A DNA stretch of 64,000 nt from contig NZ_JACCBB010000001.1 of the NCBI RefSeq assembly GCF_013409345.1, positions 3,472,001 to 3,536,000 on the forward strand. Direction: 5' to 3'. Both the position numbers and the translations under genes were made by a program. Within the stretch, counting starts at the first letter, position 1. Every line of letters starts with the position of its first letter. Source of the DNA: Kineococcus aurantiacus. Lineage in GTDB: Bacteria; Actinomycetota; Actinomycetes; Actinomycetales; Kineococcaceae. Below the pieces are notes generated by a model. The model ran no database searches. It was not told where the DNA came from and saw nothing but the letters and a program-made list of their open reading frames with translations. Shown here in pieces: positions 1 to 9,080 of the stretch.

Positions 1-843
1 CCAGGCGTTGACCATCGTCGCGTGGTACTCGGCGGCGCTGAACTCCGTCGCCGAGCCCTTGTGCTTCCAGTCGTCGGTGGCGTGCGTGTAGTAGTGGAAC
101 GACAGCGCCTGCCAGCGCTGGTGGTGCCGCTCCTCGACGGGGCCGCCGAGGGTGCTGATCGACTTCATCAGCGTCTCGGTCCAGGCGTAGTCGTCCCGGT
201 GGGGGCCGGCCGCGATGCGGTAGAGCTCGTTGCCGTCGTGGTTGCGGCAGTACGTGGAGAACTGCGAGGCGAGCTGGGCGTACTGCTCGGCGGTCATGTT
301 GCCGCCACAGCCCCACGACTCGTTGCCGATGCCCCAGAACGGCACCTTCCACGGCTCGGTGCGGCCGTGCTCGCGGCGCAGCCGGGACATCGGGGCGTCG
401 CCGGAGCGGGTGAGGTACTCCACCCAGTCGGCCATCTCCGCGACCGTCCCGGACCCCACGTTGCCCGAGACGTAGGGCTCGGCGCCCAGCAGCTCGCACA
501 GCCGCATGAACTCGTGGGTGCCGAAGGAGTTGTCCTCCACGACGTCGCCCCAGTGGGTGTTGACCATCGAGGGGCGTTCCTCGCGGGGGCCGACGCCGTT
601 CATCCAGTGGTACTCGTCGGCGAAGCAGCCCCCGGGCCAGCGCAGGTTGGGGATGCTGATGTCCTTCAGCGCCTGGACGACGTCGTCCCGGATCCCGGCG
701 GAGTTCTGGATGTCGGAGTCCTCCCCGACCCAGAACCCCTCGTAGATGCAGCGGCCCAGGTGCTCGGCGAAGTGGCCGTAGAGGTGCCGGCTGATGGTCG
801 CGCCGGCCACGTCGAGGTCGACGACCCCGTGGAGGTTGCTCAC
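1..843 (-). CDS. GH51 alpha-L-arabinofuranosidase, partial (C-terminus beyond left edge)
   Basis: The first 281 residues of a glycoside hydrolase family 51 enzyme, which removes terminal alpha-L-arabinofuranosyl groups from arabinan or arabinoxylan. Visible family motifs are an N-terminal [19 protein letters not shown] stretch, RWPGGCF near residue 75, and [11 protein letters not shown], in which Glu175 is the expected acid/base. The nucleophile Glu lies beyond the edge. The start is GTG at 843, 7 bp after the permease stop, so it is probably co-transcribed with the upstream ABC genes. There is no signal peptide, so the enzyme should be cytoplasmic and act on imported arabino-oligosaccharides. 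The same coding stretch has a long open frame on the other strand, which I regard as a shadow. Confidence 0.9.
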   Translation of the reverse strand, partial: MSNLHGVVDLDVAGATISRHLYGHFAEHLGRCIYEGFWVGEDSDIQNSAGIRDDVVQALKDISIPNLRWPGGCFADEYHWMNGVGPREERPSMVNTHWGDVVEDNSFGTHEFMRLCELLGAEPYVSGNVGSGTVAEMADWVEYLTRSGDAPMSRLRREHGRTEPWKVPFWGIGNESWGCGGNMTAEQYAQLASQFSTYCRNHDGNELYRIAAGPHRDDYAWTETLMKSISTLGGPVEERHHQRWQALSFHYYTHATDDWKHKGSATEFSAAEYHATMVNAW

Positions 844-850
844 AGGTGGT

Positions 851-1762
851 TCAGCCCTTCAGGCCGGTCCCGGCCACACCTTCGACGATGCGGCGCTGGA
901 AGATGACGAACAGGATGACGAGCGGCAGGGCACCGAGGACCGTGGAGGCCTGGATGTCGGAGAAGCGCTGACCGTAGGAGCCCTGCACCGTCGCCAGCCC
1001 CACCGGGATGGTCATGAGGTCGGGGTTGGACAGGACGAACAGCGGCAGGATGAGGTTGTTCCACACCCCGACGAAGGTCACGATCGCCATGGCCGCCAGG
1101 ACGGGCCGCGACAGCGGCATGATGACCGACCAGTAGATCCGCCAGCTGCCGGCGCCGTCGAGGCGGGCGGCCTCCTCCAGCTCGTTGGGCAGCCCGTCGA
1201 AGAACTGCTTGAAGACGAACAGGGCGATGACGCTGGAGACCTGCGGGAAGATCACGGCCCAGTAGGTGTTGAGCAGGCCGACGGAGTTGAGCATCTGGAA
1301 GATCGGGATGATCAGGACGTCGGCGGGAACCATGATCCCGGCGATGACGAGCAGGAACACGACCTGGCGCCCGCGGAAGCGCATCCGGGACAGGGCGAAG
1401 GCGGCCATCGAGGCGAAGAGGACGACCAGCACCGCCGACAGCGTCGAGGTGATGAAGCTGGCCAGGTACCAGTTCCACAGGTCCCCGCCGCCGAGCAGCG
1501 TGGAGTACGAGGCCAGCGTCGGGTTGATGTCCTCCAGGATGGCCTGGGTGCCCAGCGCCGAGACGGAGTTCGCGGTGAACGACGTCTTGATCGCCCACAG
1601 GCTCGGGACGAGCCACAGGACGGCGAAGACGCTCAGCACGACGACGGCGATGCGGTTGAACGTCTTGCCGCCGTTGGCCGCGACGCGCGCGACGCGGGGC
1701 GGCGGGGCGGCGGCGGAGATGCCGGCCCGGCGGGAGGTGCTCGCGGCACCGGTGGTGGCCAT
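851..1762 (-). CDS. carbohydrate ABC transporter permease, MalG type
   Basis: An inner-membrane permease of 303 residues, the second of the pair in this operon. Hydrophobic segments begin near residue 37 after a basic, Ala-rich cytoplasmic tail. The ATPase-docking EAA loop reads [20 protein letters not shown] followed by a conserved Pro, typical of the CUT1 sugar-uptake family. The gene lies 1 bp after the MalF-type permease stop. No ATPase gene is nearby. Actinobacterial CUT1 systems often share a distant MsiK-like ATPase, and this one may do the same (inference). The substrate is probably an arabinose-containing oligosaccharide, judged only from the GH51 neighbour. Confidence 0.9.
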   Translation of the reverse strand: MATTGAASTSRRAGISAAAPPPRVARVAANGGKTFNRIAVVVLSVFAVLWLVPSLWAIKTSFTANSVSALGTQAILEDINPTLASYSTLLGGGDLWNWYLASFITSTLSAVLVVLFASMAAFALSRMRFRGRQVVFLLVIAGIMVPADVLIIPIFQMLNSVGLLNTYWAVIFPQVSSVIALFVFKQFFDGLPNELEEAARLDGAGSWRIYWSVIMPLSRPVLAAMAIVTFVGVWNNLILPLFVLSNPDLMTIPVGLATVQGSYGQRFSDIQASTVLGALPLVILFVIFQRRIVEGVAGTGLKG

Positions 1763-1763
1763 C

Positions 1764-2705
1764 TCAGGCTCCCTTCTGCTGGGCGCGCTCGACGATCTGG
1801 CGGACGAGGGCGATCACGACGATGACGACGAACAGGAGGAACGAGGCGGCGGCCGCCGCGCCGATGCGGTAGTCGGTGAAACCGGTCTTGGTGATGAACA
1901 CCAGCGCCGTCTCCGTGCTCGTGCCCGGACCGCCGTTGGTCATGAGGTACACCTGGTCGAAGATCTTGAGGCTGGCGATGATCTGCAGCAGCAGGACCAG
2001 CGTGGTCGTGCGGCTGAGCAGCGGGATGGTCAGGTGGCGGATCTGCTGCCACGGCGTCGCCCCGTCGATGGCCGCCGCCTCGTACAGTTCGCGGGGGATG
2101 TCCTGCAGGCCGGCCAGGTAGAGGATGAAGTTGAAGCCGATGGTCCACCAGACGGTCGCGACGGCGATGCCGACCATGGCCAGGCTCGGGGTGGCCAGCA
2201 CCGGGGTGGGGGCGTCGCTGCCGAACCACTTCTGCACGGTGGCCCACAGGCCGGTGTCGGCGGTGAAGATGAACACCCAGATCAGCGAGATGGCCGCCGA
2301 CGGCAGGATGAACGGGGTGAAGAACGCCATCCGCCAGAACACCTGGCCGCGCTGCATCCGGTTCGCCAGCACGGCGAAGACGAACGACAGGACCACCAGC
2401 GGGGGGACGGTGTAGAGGGTGAACTGCAGCGTGTGCCACATCGAGGCCCAGAAGTCCGACGACGACAGCAGCGTCGTGTAGTTCTCCAGGCCGATGAAGT
2501 TGCCCAGCCCCGTCTTGACGATGCTCGTGTCGAAGAAGCTCGCGACGAACATGTACAGCGACGGGCCGAGCAGGAAGGCGAGGTAGAAGAGGCCGAAGGG
2601 GGCGATGAACAGCCACGCCTTGCCGCTGCGGCGCAGGCGGTCGGAGTCGGTGCCTCGCGCGACGGTGCGCGTCACCGTCGGCGCGCCGAGGGTCTGGGCG
2701 CTCAT
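1764..2705 (-). CDS. carbohydrate ABC transporter permease, MalF type
   Basis: A 313-residue membrane protein with six predicted hydrophobic segments. The first follows the basic RRSGKAWLFIAPFGLFYLAF region near residue 25. The EAA loop reads YEAAAIDGATPWQQIRHLTI and then Pro, which docks a nucleotide-binding subunit. It should form the heterodimeric channel with the downstream MalG-type permease and receive sugar from the lipoprotein encoded upstream. The start is ATG at 2705, 40 bp after the binding-protein stop, consistent with one operon. Length is normal for CUT1 permeases. Confidence 0.9.
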   Translation of the reverse strand: MSAQTLGAPTVTRTVARGTDSDRLRRSGKAWLFIAPFGLFYLAFLLGPSLYMFVASFFDTSIVKTGLGNFIGLENYTTLLSSSDFWASMWHTLQFTLYTVPPLVVLSFVFAVLANRMQRGQVFWRMAFFTPFILPSAAISLIWVFIFTADTGLWATVQKWFGSDAPTPVLATPSLAMVGIAVATVWWTIGFNFILYLAGLQDIPRELYEAAAIDGATPWQQIRHLTIPLLSRTTTLVLLLQIIASLKIFDQVYLMTNGGPGTSTETALVFITKTGFTDYRIGAAAAASFLLFVVIVVIALVRQIVERAQQKGA

Positions 2706-2745
2706 CGGGGTCCTCCAGCGGGGCTCGGGGTCGTGGGGTGCGCGG

Positions 2746-4113
2746 TCACAGCGGGTTCGCCGTCCGCGCGTAGGTCTCCAGCTGGGACCGGATGCGGGCC
2801 ACGGCCGCCTCCGGGGTCGACAGCCCCTGCATGACGAGGCCGATCTGCGAGCCGGTGACCGTCTCGAAGTTCGAGCCCGAGCCGGAGTACCAGGCCGCCG
2901 GGTCGTACGAGGCGTACGTCGCGGTCTCGGCGTAGTCGGCCTGCGGTTCCAGCGTCTTGTACTCCTCGCTGTCGAAGATCGGCAGGTAGGTGGGGACGTG
3001 GCCGCCCTCGGCCCACGTCATGCCCTGCTCGAGCATCGAGTGCACGAAGCCCATGGCCCGTTCCAGCTGGTCGGCGTCGCGGTCCATCTTCGGCAGCACG
3101 AACGCGTGCGAGTCGGCGTGCGCGGCCGGCTTCTCGTACAGCTGGGGGAAGGCGGCCATGCTGAAGTCCAGGCCCTCGATGCTCTGCAGCGTCGTGATCT
3201 CCCACTCGCCGTTCATGAAGAACGCCGTCTCGCCCTGCGAGAGCATGAGCTCGGCGCCGGGGACGTCGACGACCTTCGGCATGAGCCCGGTGTCGGTCCA
3301 GCGCTGGATCGCCCCGAGGGTGTCGACCATGAGGTCGTCGTCCATGGTGATCTCCTGGCCCTCCTCGCTCATGAGCGGCGCGGCACCCTCGCGCTGGCTG
3401 TAGAGGGTGTTCACGAAGCGCCAGCAGTTGGAGTCGTCGCCGACGGACGCGGTCGCGGCCCCGTAGCGGCCGGTCGTCTCCTTCGCGGCCGTCAGCGCCG
3501 CCTCCCAGGCCTCCAGGCCCTGGATCCTCGCGAGCTTGCCGTCCGCACCGAGGAGCCCGGCCTGCTGGCAGACCTCGGTGCCGTAGAACAGCACCCAGGG
3601 GTGGGTGTCCATGGGGATCGCGTAGGACTGCCCCTCGAACGAGGCGGCCTCCCACGCCGCGGGGGTGAAGTCCTCGACCTCGAGGCCCACCAGCGCCAGC
3701 GTCTCGTCCGTGATCGGTTCCAGCAGGCCCGCGGCGGCCAGGTTGGAGGCCCGGGTGAGGTGGGCGACCGCGACGTCCGGCGGCTTGTTCCCCAGCGTCG
3801 CCAGCGACACCTTGGTGTAGTACGGGTTGCCCCAGGCGAAGGTGGCCGCGACCAGCGAGTCCGGGCTGCCCTGCTGCTTGCGGTACTCGTCCAGCATGAG
3901 CAGCAGGCGGGCGCCGTCGCCGCCGCCGAAGAGGTTCCAGAAGGTGACCGTCCCGGGGTTGAGCGGCGTGCCGGCCAGGCCGGCGGCCAGCGGGGAGCCG
4001 CACCCGGCGGTCGCGGCGACCAGGCCGAGCCCGCCCGCGGCGGCACCGCCGCGCAGCAGGTTGCGCCGGCTGAGGGCACCCCGGGGGGAGGGGTTGGGGG
4101 GATGGCTGTTCAC
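2746..4113 (-). CDS. ABC transporter sugar-binding lipoprotein
   Basis: A family 1 extracellular solute-binding protein of about 455 residues. The N-terminus has a twin-arginine pattern (SRRNLLRG, Arg16-Arg17) and a hydrophobic core ending in the lipobox TAGC with Cys38, so it should be exported and lipid-anchored. The mature part has the usual aromatic-rich sugar-binding sequence, for example TFWNLFGGGDG. I prefer GTG at 4113, which has GGACGGA-like pairing 6 nt upstream. An in-frame GTG at 4152 would add 13 residues before the twin Arg. It is the first gene of the leftward operon and faces the GH2 gene. Confidence 0.87.
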   Translation of the reverse strand: MNSHPPNPSPRGALSRRNLLRGGAAAGGLGLVAATAGCGSPLAAGLAGTPLNPGTVTFWNLFGGGDGARLLLMLDEYRKQQGSPDSLVAATFAWGNPYYTKVSLATLGNKPPDVAVAHLTRASNLAAAGLLEPITDETLALVGLEVEDFTPAAWEAASFEGQSYAIPMDTHPWVLFYGTEVCQQAGLLGADGKLARIQGLEAWEAALTAAKETTGRYGAATASVGDDSNCWRFVNTLYSQREGAAPLMSEEGQEITMDDDLMVDTLGAIQRWTDTGLMPKVVDVPGAELMLSQGETAFFMNGEWEITTLQSIEGLDFSMAAFPQLYEKPAAHADSHAFVLPKMDRDADQLERAMGFVHSMLEQGMTWAEGGHVPTYLPIFDSEEYKTLEPQADYAETATYASYDPAAWYSGSGSNFETVTGSQIGLVMQGLSTPEAAVARIRSQLETYARTANPL

Positions 4114-4220
4114 TCGATGTCCGTCCCTGCCGTCGTTGGCGGTCGTGGTCACGATTCGTGCTCACGACTGACCAGGAACAGCACTGTCCCGGTCAGTGGT
4201 GCGGAACCTAGCACGGGCTT

Positions 4221-4282
4221 TGCAACGCTGCATAGATGTTGCGGAACCGCTGCGGGGAGGTCGCGGGAGGGTTGCTTGCAAC
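4221..4282. promoter_or_regulatory. LacI-type operator cluster in the GH51/GH2 divergent region
   Basis: Two inverted repeats lie in the 226-bp gap between the divergent genes. TGCAACGCTGCA (4221-4232) is a 12-bp palindrome around a central CG with one mismatched pair. GTTGCTTGCAAC (4271-4282) has perfect 5-bp arms around TT. A direct repeat of GCGGAACC also occurs at 4201 and 4241. Palindromes with a central CG and TTGC/GCAA half-sites are typical of LacI-family targets (family knowledge). No LacI gene adjoins this cluster; the only one in the window is at 15144-16184 and its own targets look different. Confidence 0.5.
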
Positions 4283-4339
4283 GATGTACTTCGCCCGGCA
4301 GACTGGACCGGCACGCCCATCGACGACGAGGAGCAGCAC

Positions 4340-6187
4340 GTGCCCACCACCCCGCGCCCCGAGTACCCCCGACCCTCGATGGTCCGCACCGACTGGGTGA
4401 ACCTCAACGGCACCTGGGGCTTCGAGGTCGACCGCGGCGACTCCGGCCTGGAGCGGGGGCTGCGCGAGCGGGACCTGACCGGCACGATCACCGTCCCCTT
4501 CGCCCCCGAGTCCGAGCTGTCCGGCGTCGGGGACACCGACTTCCTGGCCGCCGTCTGGTACCGGCGGGAGCTGACGATCCCCGCGGCGTGGGCCGGTCGG
4601 CGCACGCTGCTGCACTTCGGCGCCGTCGACCACGACGCCACCGTCTGGGTCGACGGCGAGGAGGTCGTGCGCCATCGCGGCGGCTTCACCCCCTTCACGG
4701 CCGACCTCGGCCACCGCACGGGCACCGTCACGGTCGTCGTGCGCGCCCGCGACGACCGGTACGGCCCCCAGGCCCGCGGCAAGCAGTCGACCCGGTACGG
4801 CAACTACGAGTGCCTCTACACGCGCACCACGGGCATCTGGCAGACCGTGTGGGCCGAGCCGGTGCCCGACGTCAGCCTGGGCCGGCCCCGGATCACCCCC
4901 GACGTCGCCGGCTCCACGTTCCACCTGGAGCAGCCGCTGCGGCGCGGCGGCGGCCCGGCGGGCACCGGCGCGGCGGGGGACCGGGCGGGCTGGACGCTCA
5001 CGGCCTCGGTCCGCGACGACGCCGGGCAGGTCGCGAGCGCCACCGTCCGCGCCGACCTGGACCTGTCCCCGCGCCTGGTGCTGCCCGTGCCCGCCGACCG
5101 GGTCCGGTTGTGGGGCCCGGAGGACCCCCACCTGTACGACGTGACCGTGACGCTGACCGACGCCGACGGCGCCGTCGTCGACACCGTGGAGACCTACGCG
5201 GGGTTGCGCTCGGTGAGCATCGACGGCAAGGCCGTCCTGCTCAACGGCCGCCCCGTGTTCCAGCGGCTCGTGCTCGACCAGGGGTACTACCCCGACGGGC
5301 TCATGACGGCCCCCACCGACGAGGCGCTGCGCCGCGACGTCGAGCTGGGCCTGGCGGCCGGTTTCAACGGCGCCCGCCTGCACCAGAAGGTCTTCGAGGA
5401 GCGGTTCCTGTTCCACGCCGACCGGCTCGGGTACCTCGTGTGGGGCGAGTTCGGCGACTGGGGCGCGGCCGAGGAGGGCAGCAGCCACCGCGGGGAGTAC
5501 CAGCAGCCGACGCCGAACTTCGTCGCGCAGTGGCTCGAGGCGCTCGAACGGGACTACTCCCACCCCTCGATCGTCGGCTGGTGCGGGCTCAACGAGACCC
5601 ACCAGCCGCTCACCGACCGCGGGCAGGTCCTCGACGACGTCACGCGCGCGATGTTCCTGGCCGCCAAGGCGATGGACACCTCCCGCCCCGTCCTGGACGC
5701 CTCGGGCTACTCCCACCGCGTCCTGGAGTCGGACGTGTGGGACTCGCACAACTACACCCAGGACCCGGCGCAGTTCGCCCGCGAGATGGCCGGCCTGGCG
5801 AAGGGGGAACCGGACACCAACTTCGTGCACGGCACCAGCACCGTCATCTCCCTGCCGTACCAGGGGCAGCCGTGGTTCTGCAGCGAGTTCGGCGGGATCT
5901 GGTGGCGGCCGGACACCGCCGCCAGCGACTCCTCGGTCGACCGCGGCGCGGAGTCGTCGTGGGGTTACGGCGAGGCCCCGCGCAGCGAGGAGGAGTTCCA
6001 CCACCGCTTCGAGGGCCTGACCGGCGTCCTGCTGGGCGACCCGCTGATGTTCGGGTACTGCTACACCCAGCTCACCGACGTGTTCCAGGAGCAGAACGGC
6101 GTCTACTCCTTCGACCGGTCGCAGAAGCTGGACGTGGCGCGGGTGCGCGCGGCCCAGCTGCGGCCGGCGGCGATCGAGGAGGCCTAG
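4340..6187 (+). CDS. glycoside hydrolase family 2 protein (beta-galactosidase/glucuronidase-like)
   Basis: A cytoplasmic exo-beta-glycosidase of about 615 residues. The order is the usual GH2 one: a jelly-roll sugar-binding domain (LNGTWGFEVDRG, then WYRREL and DATVWVDGEEV), an Ig-like middle domain, and a TIM barrel. The acid/base Glu419 lies in GWCGLNETHQ and the nucleophile Glu516 in FCSEFGG. Start choice: GTG at 4340 has GAGGAG about 9 nt upstream, and the protein then begins PTTPRPEYPRPSMVR, as relatives do. The reading frame stays open upstream to 4196 but runs through the operator cluster. Exact sugar specificity cannot be told; the neighbours suggest plant cell-wall oligosaccharides. 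Confidence 0.88.
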   Translation: MPTTPRPEYPRPSMVRTDWVNLNGTWGFEVDRGDSGLERGLRERDLTGTITVPFAPESELSGVGDTDFLAAVWYRRELTIPAAWAGRRTLLHFGAVDHDATVWVDGEEVVRHRGGFTPFTADLGHRTGTVTVVVRARDDRYGPQARGKQSTRYGNYECLYTRTTGIWQTVWAEPVPDVSLGRPRITPDVAGSTFHLEQPLRRGGGPAGTGAAGDRAGWTLTASVRDDAGQVASATVRADLDLSPRLVLPVPADRVRLWGPEDPHLYDVTVTLTDADGAVVDTVETYAGLRSVSIDGKAVLLNGRPVFQRLVLDQGYYPDGLMTAPTDEALRRDVELGLAAGFNGARLHQKVFEERFLFHADRLGYLVWGEFGDWGAAEEGSSHRGEYQQPTPNFVAQWLEALERDYSHPSIVGWCGLNETHQPLTDRGQVLDDVTRAMFLAAKAMDTSRPVLDASGYSHRVLESDVWDSHNYTQDPAQFAREMAGLAKGEPDTNFVHGTSTVISLPYQGQPWFCSEFGGIWWRPDTAASDSSVDRGAESSWGYGEAPRSEEEFHHRFEGLTGVLLGDPLMFGYCYTQLTDVFQEQNGVYSFDRSQKLDVARVRAAQLRPAAIEEA

Positions 6188-6294
6188 CGCGCCGGCGCGG
6201 CGGGGCCGGTCACCCAGCGTCACCCGGCTGCGGCCGGACGGGGCCATCCGCGCGGGCGCTGCCGTGAGGCGCCCGGCGCGACGATGCCTCCCGG

Positions 6295-7551
6295 GTGACC
6301 CGTTCCTGCTTCCTCGCCCCCGTGCTGGCCGCGCTCGTGGCGCTTCCGTGCGCCGGGGGCCTCGAGCTGGCGTCCGCCGCACCCGCGGCGGCCGCCGCGC
6401 AGGTCCTGCAGCCCGTCGTGCCCGCCGCGACCCAGCAGCAGCAGGTCCTCGACGGGTTCAACCGCGAGCGCGCCGCCGCCGGCGTGCCCGCGGTGACCCT
6501 CGACCCCCTGCTGGAGACGGTCGCGCAGGACTGGGCCGACGTCCTGGGCCAGGGCGACGGCATGCGGCACAATCCGGCCCTGGGCACGCTGCTGTCGGGT
6601 TTCCCGGCCTGGGGCGAGATCGTCGCCACCGCCGACACGGGCAGCCCCGACACCCACGGCCTCCTGAACGGCGACCTGGCCGTCCGGACGTGGGTGGCCT
6701 CGCCCGCGCACCGGGCCGTGCTGCTGGACCCCGAGCACACCGCCGTGGGTATCGGGCTCGTCCACACGACGCTGTGGTCGGGGGGCCGGACCGTGTGGCG
6801 CTCCTACTGGGTCGCCGACTTCGGGGCCGCCCGCCGCACCCCGCCGGTCGCCGACGGTGCGCGCAGCTACGCCGGCGTCCCCGTCGAGGGCGCGATCCTG
6901 GGCACCTACGGGGCCACGGGCGCGGACGCCGGGTACCTGGGGCGCCCGGCCGCCGCCGAGTTCGGGCCGCTGCGCGCCGGCGGGTTCGGGCAGCACTTCG
7001 CGGGCGGCTCGATCTACTGGAGCCCGGCCACGGGCGGGGCCGTGGTGCGCGGGGCCATCCGCGACCGCTGGGCCGCCCTCGGCTGGGAGGGCGGGGCGCT
7101 GGGCTACCCCCTGGGCGCCGAGTTCGCGGTCCGCGGCGGTGCGGTGCAACGGTTCCAGGGCGGCCTGGCCTACTGGTCCCCGGCCACCGGCGCGCAGGTG
7201 CTGAGCGGGCCCGTCCTCGACGCCTACGGCGCGACCGGGTGGGAGAACGGGTCCCTGGGGTTCCCCACGACGTCGCTGACGCGGCTGCCCGGCGGTGCGT
7301 TCGCGCACTTCCAGCACGGGTCGATCTACACCGCCGCCGCCGGGACCCACGTCGTGCCGCCCGCGGTCCGCGACGCGTGGGCGGCGCGGGGCTGGGAGAC
7401 CGGCCCGCTCGGCTACCCCGTCTCCGGGGCCCGGACCGTGGCCGGCGCGCTCGTGCAGGACTTCCAGGGTGGCACCGTCACGGTCGGCGGCGGGAAGGCC
7501 GTCGTGCGGACCGTGGACCTGGCGCGGGCCGCGCGGGCGGCACGGGGGTAG
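6295..7551 (+). CDS. secreted CAP-domain protein with LGFP repeats
   Basis: A 418-residue protein with a Sec-type signal peptide ending near the Ala-rich ASAAPAAAAAQ stretch (about residue 35). It then carries a CAP/SCP domain (about 40-180) with QQVLDGFNRERAAAG, MRHNP and W-HR-LL elements. The C-terminal half consists of about four LGFP repeats (G-LGYP-G or LGFP cores, each followed by FQGG-IYWSP), which in actinobacteria attach proteins to the cell wall. Several CAP-domain His/Glu positions can be seen (HNP, AWGEIV, SPAHR), but activity cannot be inferred. The role is probably cell-surface. The start GTG at 6295 gives a clean signal peptide. Confidence 0.88.
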   Translation: MTRSCFLAPVLAALVALPCAGGLELASAAPAAAAAQVLQPVVPAATQQQQVLDGFNRERAAAGVPAVTLDPLLETVAQDWADVLGQGDGMRHNPALGTLLSGFPAWGEIVATADTGSPDTHGLLNGDLAVRTWVASPAHRAVLLDPEHTAVGIGLVHTTLWSGGRTVWRSYWVADFGAARRTPPVADGARSYAGVPVEGAILGTYGATGADAGYLGRPAAAEFGPLRAGGFGQHFAGGSIYWSPATGGAVVRGAIRDRWAALGWEGGALGYPLGAEFAVRGGAVQRFQGGLAYWSPATGAQVLSGPVLDAYGATGWENGSLGFPTTSLTRLPGGAFAHFQHGSIYTAAAGTHVVPPAVRDAWAARGWETGPLGYPVSGARTVAGALVQDFQGGTVTVGGGKAVVRTVDLARAARAARG

Positions 7552-7561
7552 CGTCCGGACC

Positions 7562-8629
7562 ATGGAGTACCGACGACTGGGAAGGTCGGGGCTGCGGGTC
7601 TCGACGATCACCATGGGGACGATGACGTTCGGCGGGAAGGGGGGTTTCGCCGCCGTCGGGAACACCGACGTCGACGCCGCCCGCCGCCAGGTGGGCCTGG
7701 CCCTGGACGCCGGCGTGAACCTCCTCGACACCGCGGACATGTACTCCGACGGTCTCAGCGAGGAGATCACCGGCGAGGTCCTGCAGGGGCTGGACGCCGG
7801 CCGCCGCGAGGACGTCCTGGTCGCCACCAAGGCCCGCATGGTCGTGGGCCCCGGCCCCAACGACGGCGGCGCGTCTCGCTACCACCTCGTCCGCTCGGCC
7901 GAGCGGAGCCTGAAGCGGCTGCGGACCGACCACATCGACCTCTACCAGATCCACGAGTGGGACGGGCAGACCCCGCTGGAGGAGACCCTCGAGGCCCTCG
8001 ACACCCTCGTCCGCTCCGGCAAGGTCCGCTACGTCGGCGTCTCCAACCACACCGGCTGGCAGCTCATGAAGGCCCTGGCGACCTCCGACGCACACGGCTA
8101 CCAGCGCTACGTCTCCCAGCAGATCCACTACACGCTGCAGGCCCGCGACGCCGAGGACGAGCTCGTTCCGCTCAGCCTCGACCAGGACCTGGGGATCCTC
8201 GTGTGGAGCCCGCTGGCCGGGGGCCTGCTGTCCGGCAAGTACCGCCGCGACGCCAGCGCGCCCGAGGGGTCGCGGCACCTGGGGGAGTGGAGCGAACCGC
8301 CCGTCCACGACGAGGGCAAGCTCCACGACATCGTCGACGCCCTCGTCGAGGTGGGTTCCGCGCACGGCGTCTCGGCCGCGCAGGTCGCCCTCGCGTGGCT
8401 GCTGGGCCGACCCGGCGTGACGTCGCTGGTCGTCGGGGCCCGCACCGAGGAGCAGCTGGCCGACAACCTGGCCGCGGCCGACCTCGTCCTGGCCGACGAC
8501 GAGCGGGCCCGGCTCGACGCCGTCAGCGCCGTCCCGCTGCGCTACCCGCACTGGCACCAGCTGGCCACGGCGAAGGAACGCCTCTCGGAGGCTGACCTCA
8601 GTCTGCTCGGACCGCACCTGTCGTCGTAG
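7562..8629 (+). CDS. aldo/keto reductase
   Basis: An NADPH-dependent oxidoreductase of 355 residues with the AKR (beta/alpha)8 barrel. It begins MEYRRLGRSGLRVSTITMGT. It has LLDTADMYSDG with the catalytic Asp and Tyr, a downstream VATKARM Lys, and IYQIHEWD, where His completes the tetrad. The C-terminal cofactor loop reads SLVVGARTEEQLADNL. A TAGCGT element at 7549-7554 ends 7 nt before the ATG and there is no ribosome binding site, so the transcript is probably leaderless. The substrate is unknown; relatives act on sugars, aldehydes or quinones. Confidence 0.9.
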   Translation: MEYRRLGRSGLRVSTITMGTMTFGGKGGFAAVGNTDVDAARRQVGLALDAGVNLLDTADMYSDGLSEEITGEVLQGLDAGRREDVLVATKARMVVGPGPNDGGASRYHLVRSAERSLKRLRTDHIDLYQIHEWDGQTPLEETLEALDTLVRSGKVRYVGVSNHTGWQLMKALATSDAHGYQRYVSQQIHYTLQARDAEDELVPLSLDQDLGILVWSPLAGGLLSGKYRRDASAPEGSRHLGEWSEPPVHDEGKLHDIVDALVEVGSAHGVSAAQVALAWLLGRPGVTSLVVGARTEEQLADNLAAADLVLADDERARLDAVSAVPLRYPHWHQLATAKERLSEADLSLLGPHLSS

Positions 8630-8722
8630 GATCCTCGTCGGCTTCGCACCGCCCAGACCTCGCTGCGCGAACCGCCTCCCGCCGACCGGCGGGGGGTCGG
8701 CTGCACCGGAGGACGCACGAGG

Positions 8723-9076
8723 ATGCTCAACGGTTCGCGCCGCCTCGACGGCGCGCACGAGGACGGCGTGCACGTGGACGGTGTGCACGTCGACGGCGTG
8801 CACCAGGACGTCGACGTGGAGGCCCTGCAGGCCGAGGTGGAGCAGCTGCGGACGGCGCTGACGCGCCGCCCCGTCATCGACATGGCCAAGGGCGCGATCA
8901 TGGCGCTGCTGCGCTGCGACGAGGACACCGCCTTCCGGCAGCTGTCCGAGGTCTCCCAGCGGCACAACGTCAAGCTCTACGACCTGGCCTCGGCCCTGCT
9001 GGGCGACCTGCGCAGCGCCGAACCGGGGACCGGGCCGGTCGACCGCCTCGTCCAGCGGAACTGGACGAGGCGGTGA
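8723..9076 (+). CDS. small ANTAR-domain protein
   Basis: A 117-residue protein. After a short repeat-containing N-terminus (three DGVH units, residues about 14-28) and a coiled-coil stretch VEALQAEVEQLRTAL, it has an ANTAR RNA-binding domain: VIDMAKGAIMALLRCDEDTAFRQL followed by an SEVSQRHNVKLYDLASALL helix. ANTAR proteins bind paired RNA hairpins and relieve transcription termination. There is no receiver or GAF domain here, so input must come by dimerisation or from a partner. It is convergent with the GAF-ANTAR gene, with only 4 bp between their stops. The start ATG has GGAGGA about 10 nt upstream. Confidence 0.82.
   Translation: MLNGSRRLDGAHEDGVHVDGVHVDGVHQDVDVEALQAEVEQLRTALTRRPVIDMAKGAIMALLRCDEDTAFRQLSEVSQRHNVKLYDLASALLGDLRSAEPGTGPVDRLVQRNWTRR
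8762..8806 (+). repeat. three tandem 15-bp units in the ANTAR gene
   Basis: The unit is GACGGYGTGCACGTS, repeated three times in frame and encoding DGVHV. The third copy ends in CAG. Being a multiple of three, copy-number changes would alter only the length of the N-terminal linker. Confidence 0.8.
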
Positions 9077-9080
9077 ACCC

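Noticed and set aside
4196-4339. Upstream extension of the GH2 protein to ATG 4196
   Set aside because: It passes through operator palindromes, lacks a ribosome binding site and adds residues with no resemblance to GH2 N-termini.
2605-6267. Very long open frame (1220 codons) on the plus strand
   Set aside because: Arg/Gly/His-rich and low-complexity; it is antisense to the permease and binding-protein genes and out of frame with GH2. Typical high-GC shadow.
8630-8722. Possible ANTAR target hairpins upstream of the small ANTAR gene
   Set aside because: A GCCGACC/GGTCGGC stem exists, but I cannot find the paired stems with six-base loops expected for ANTAR targets.
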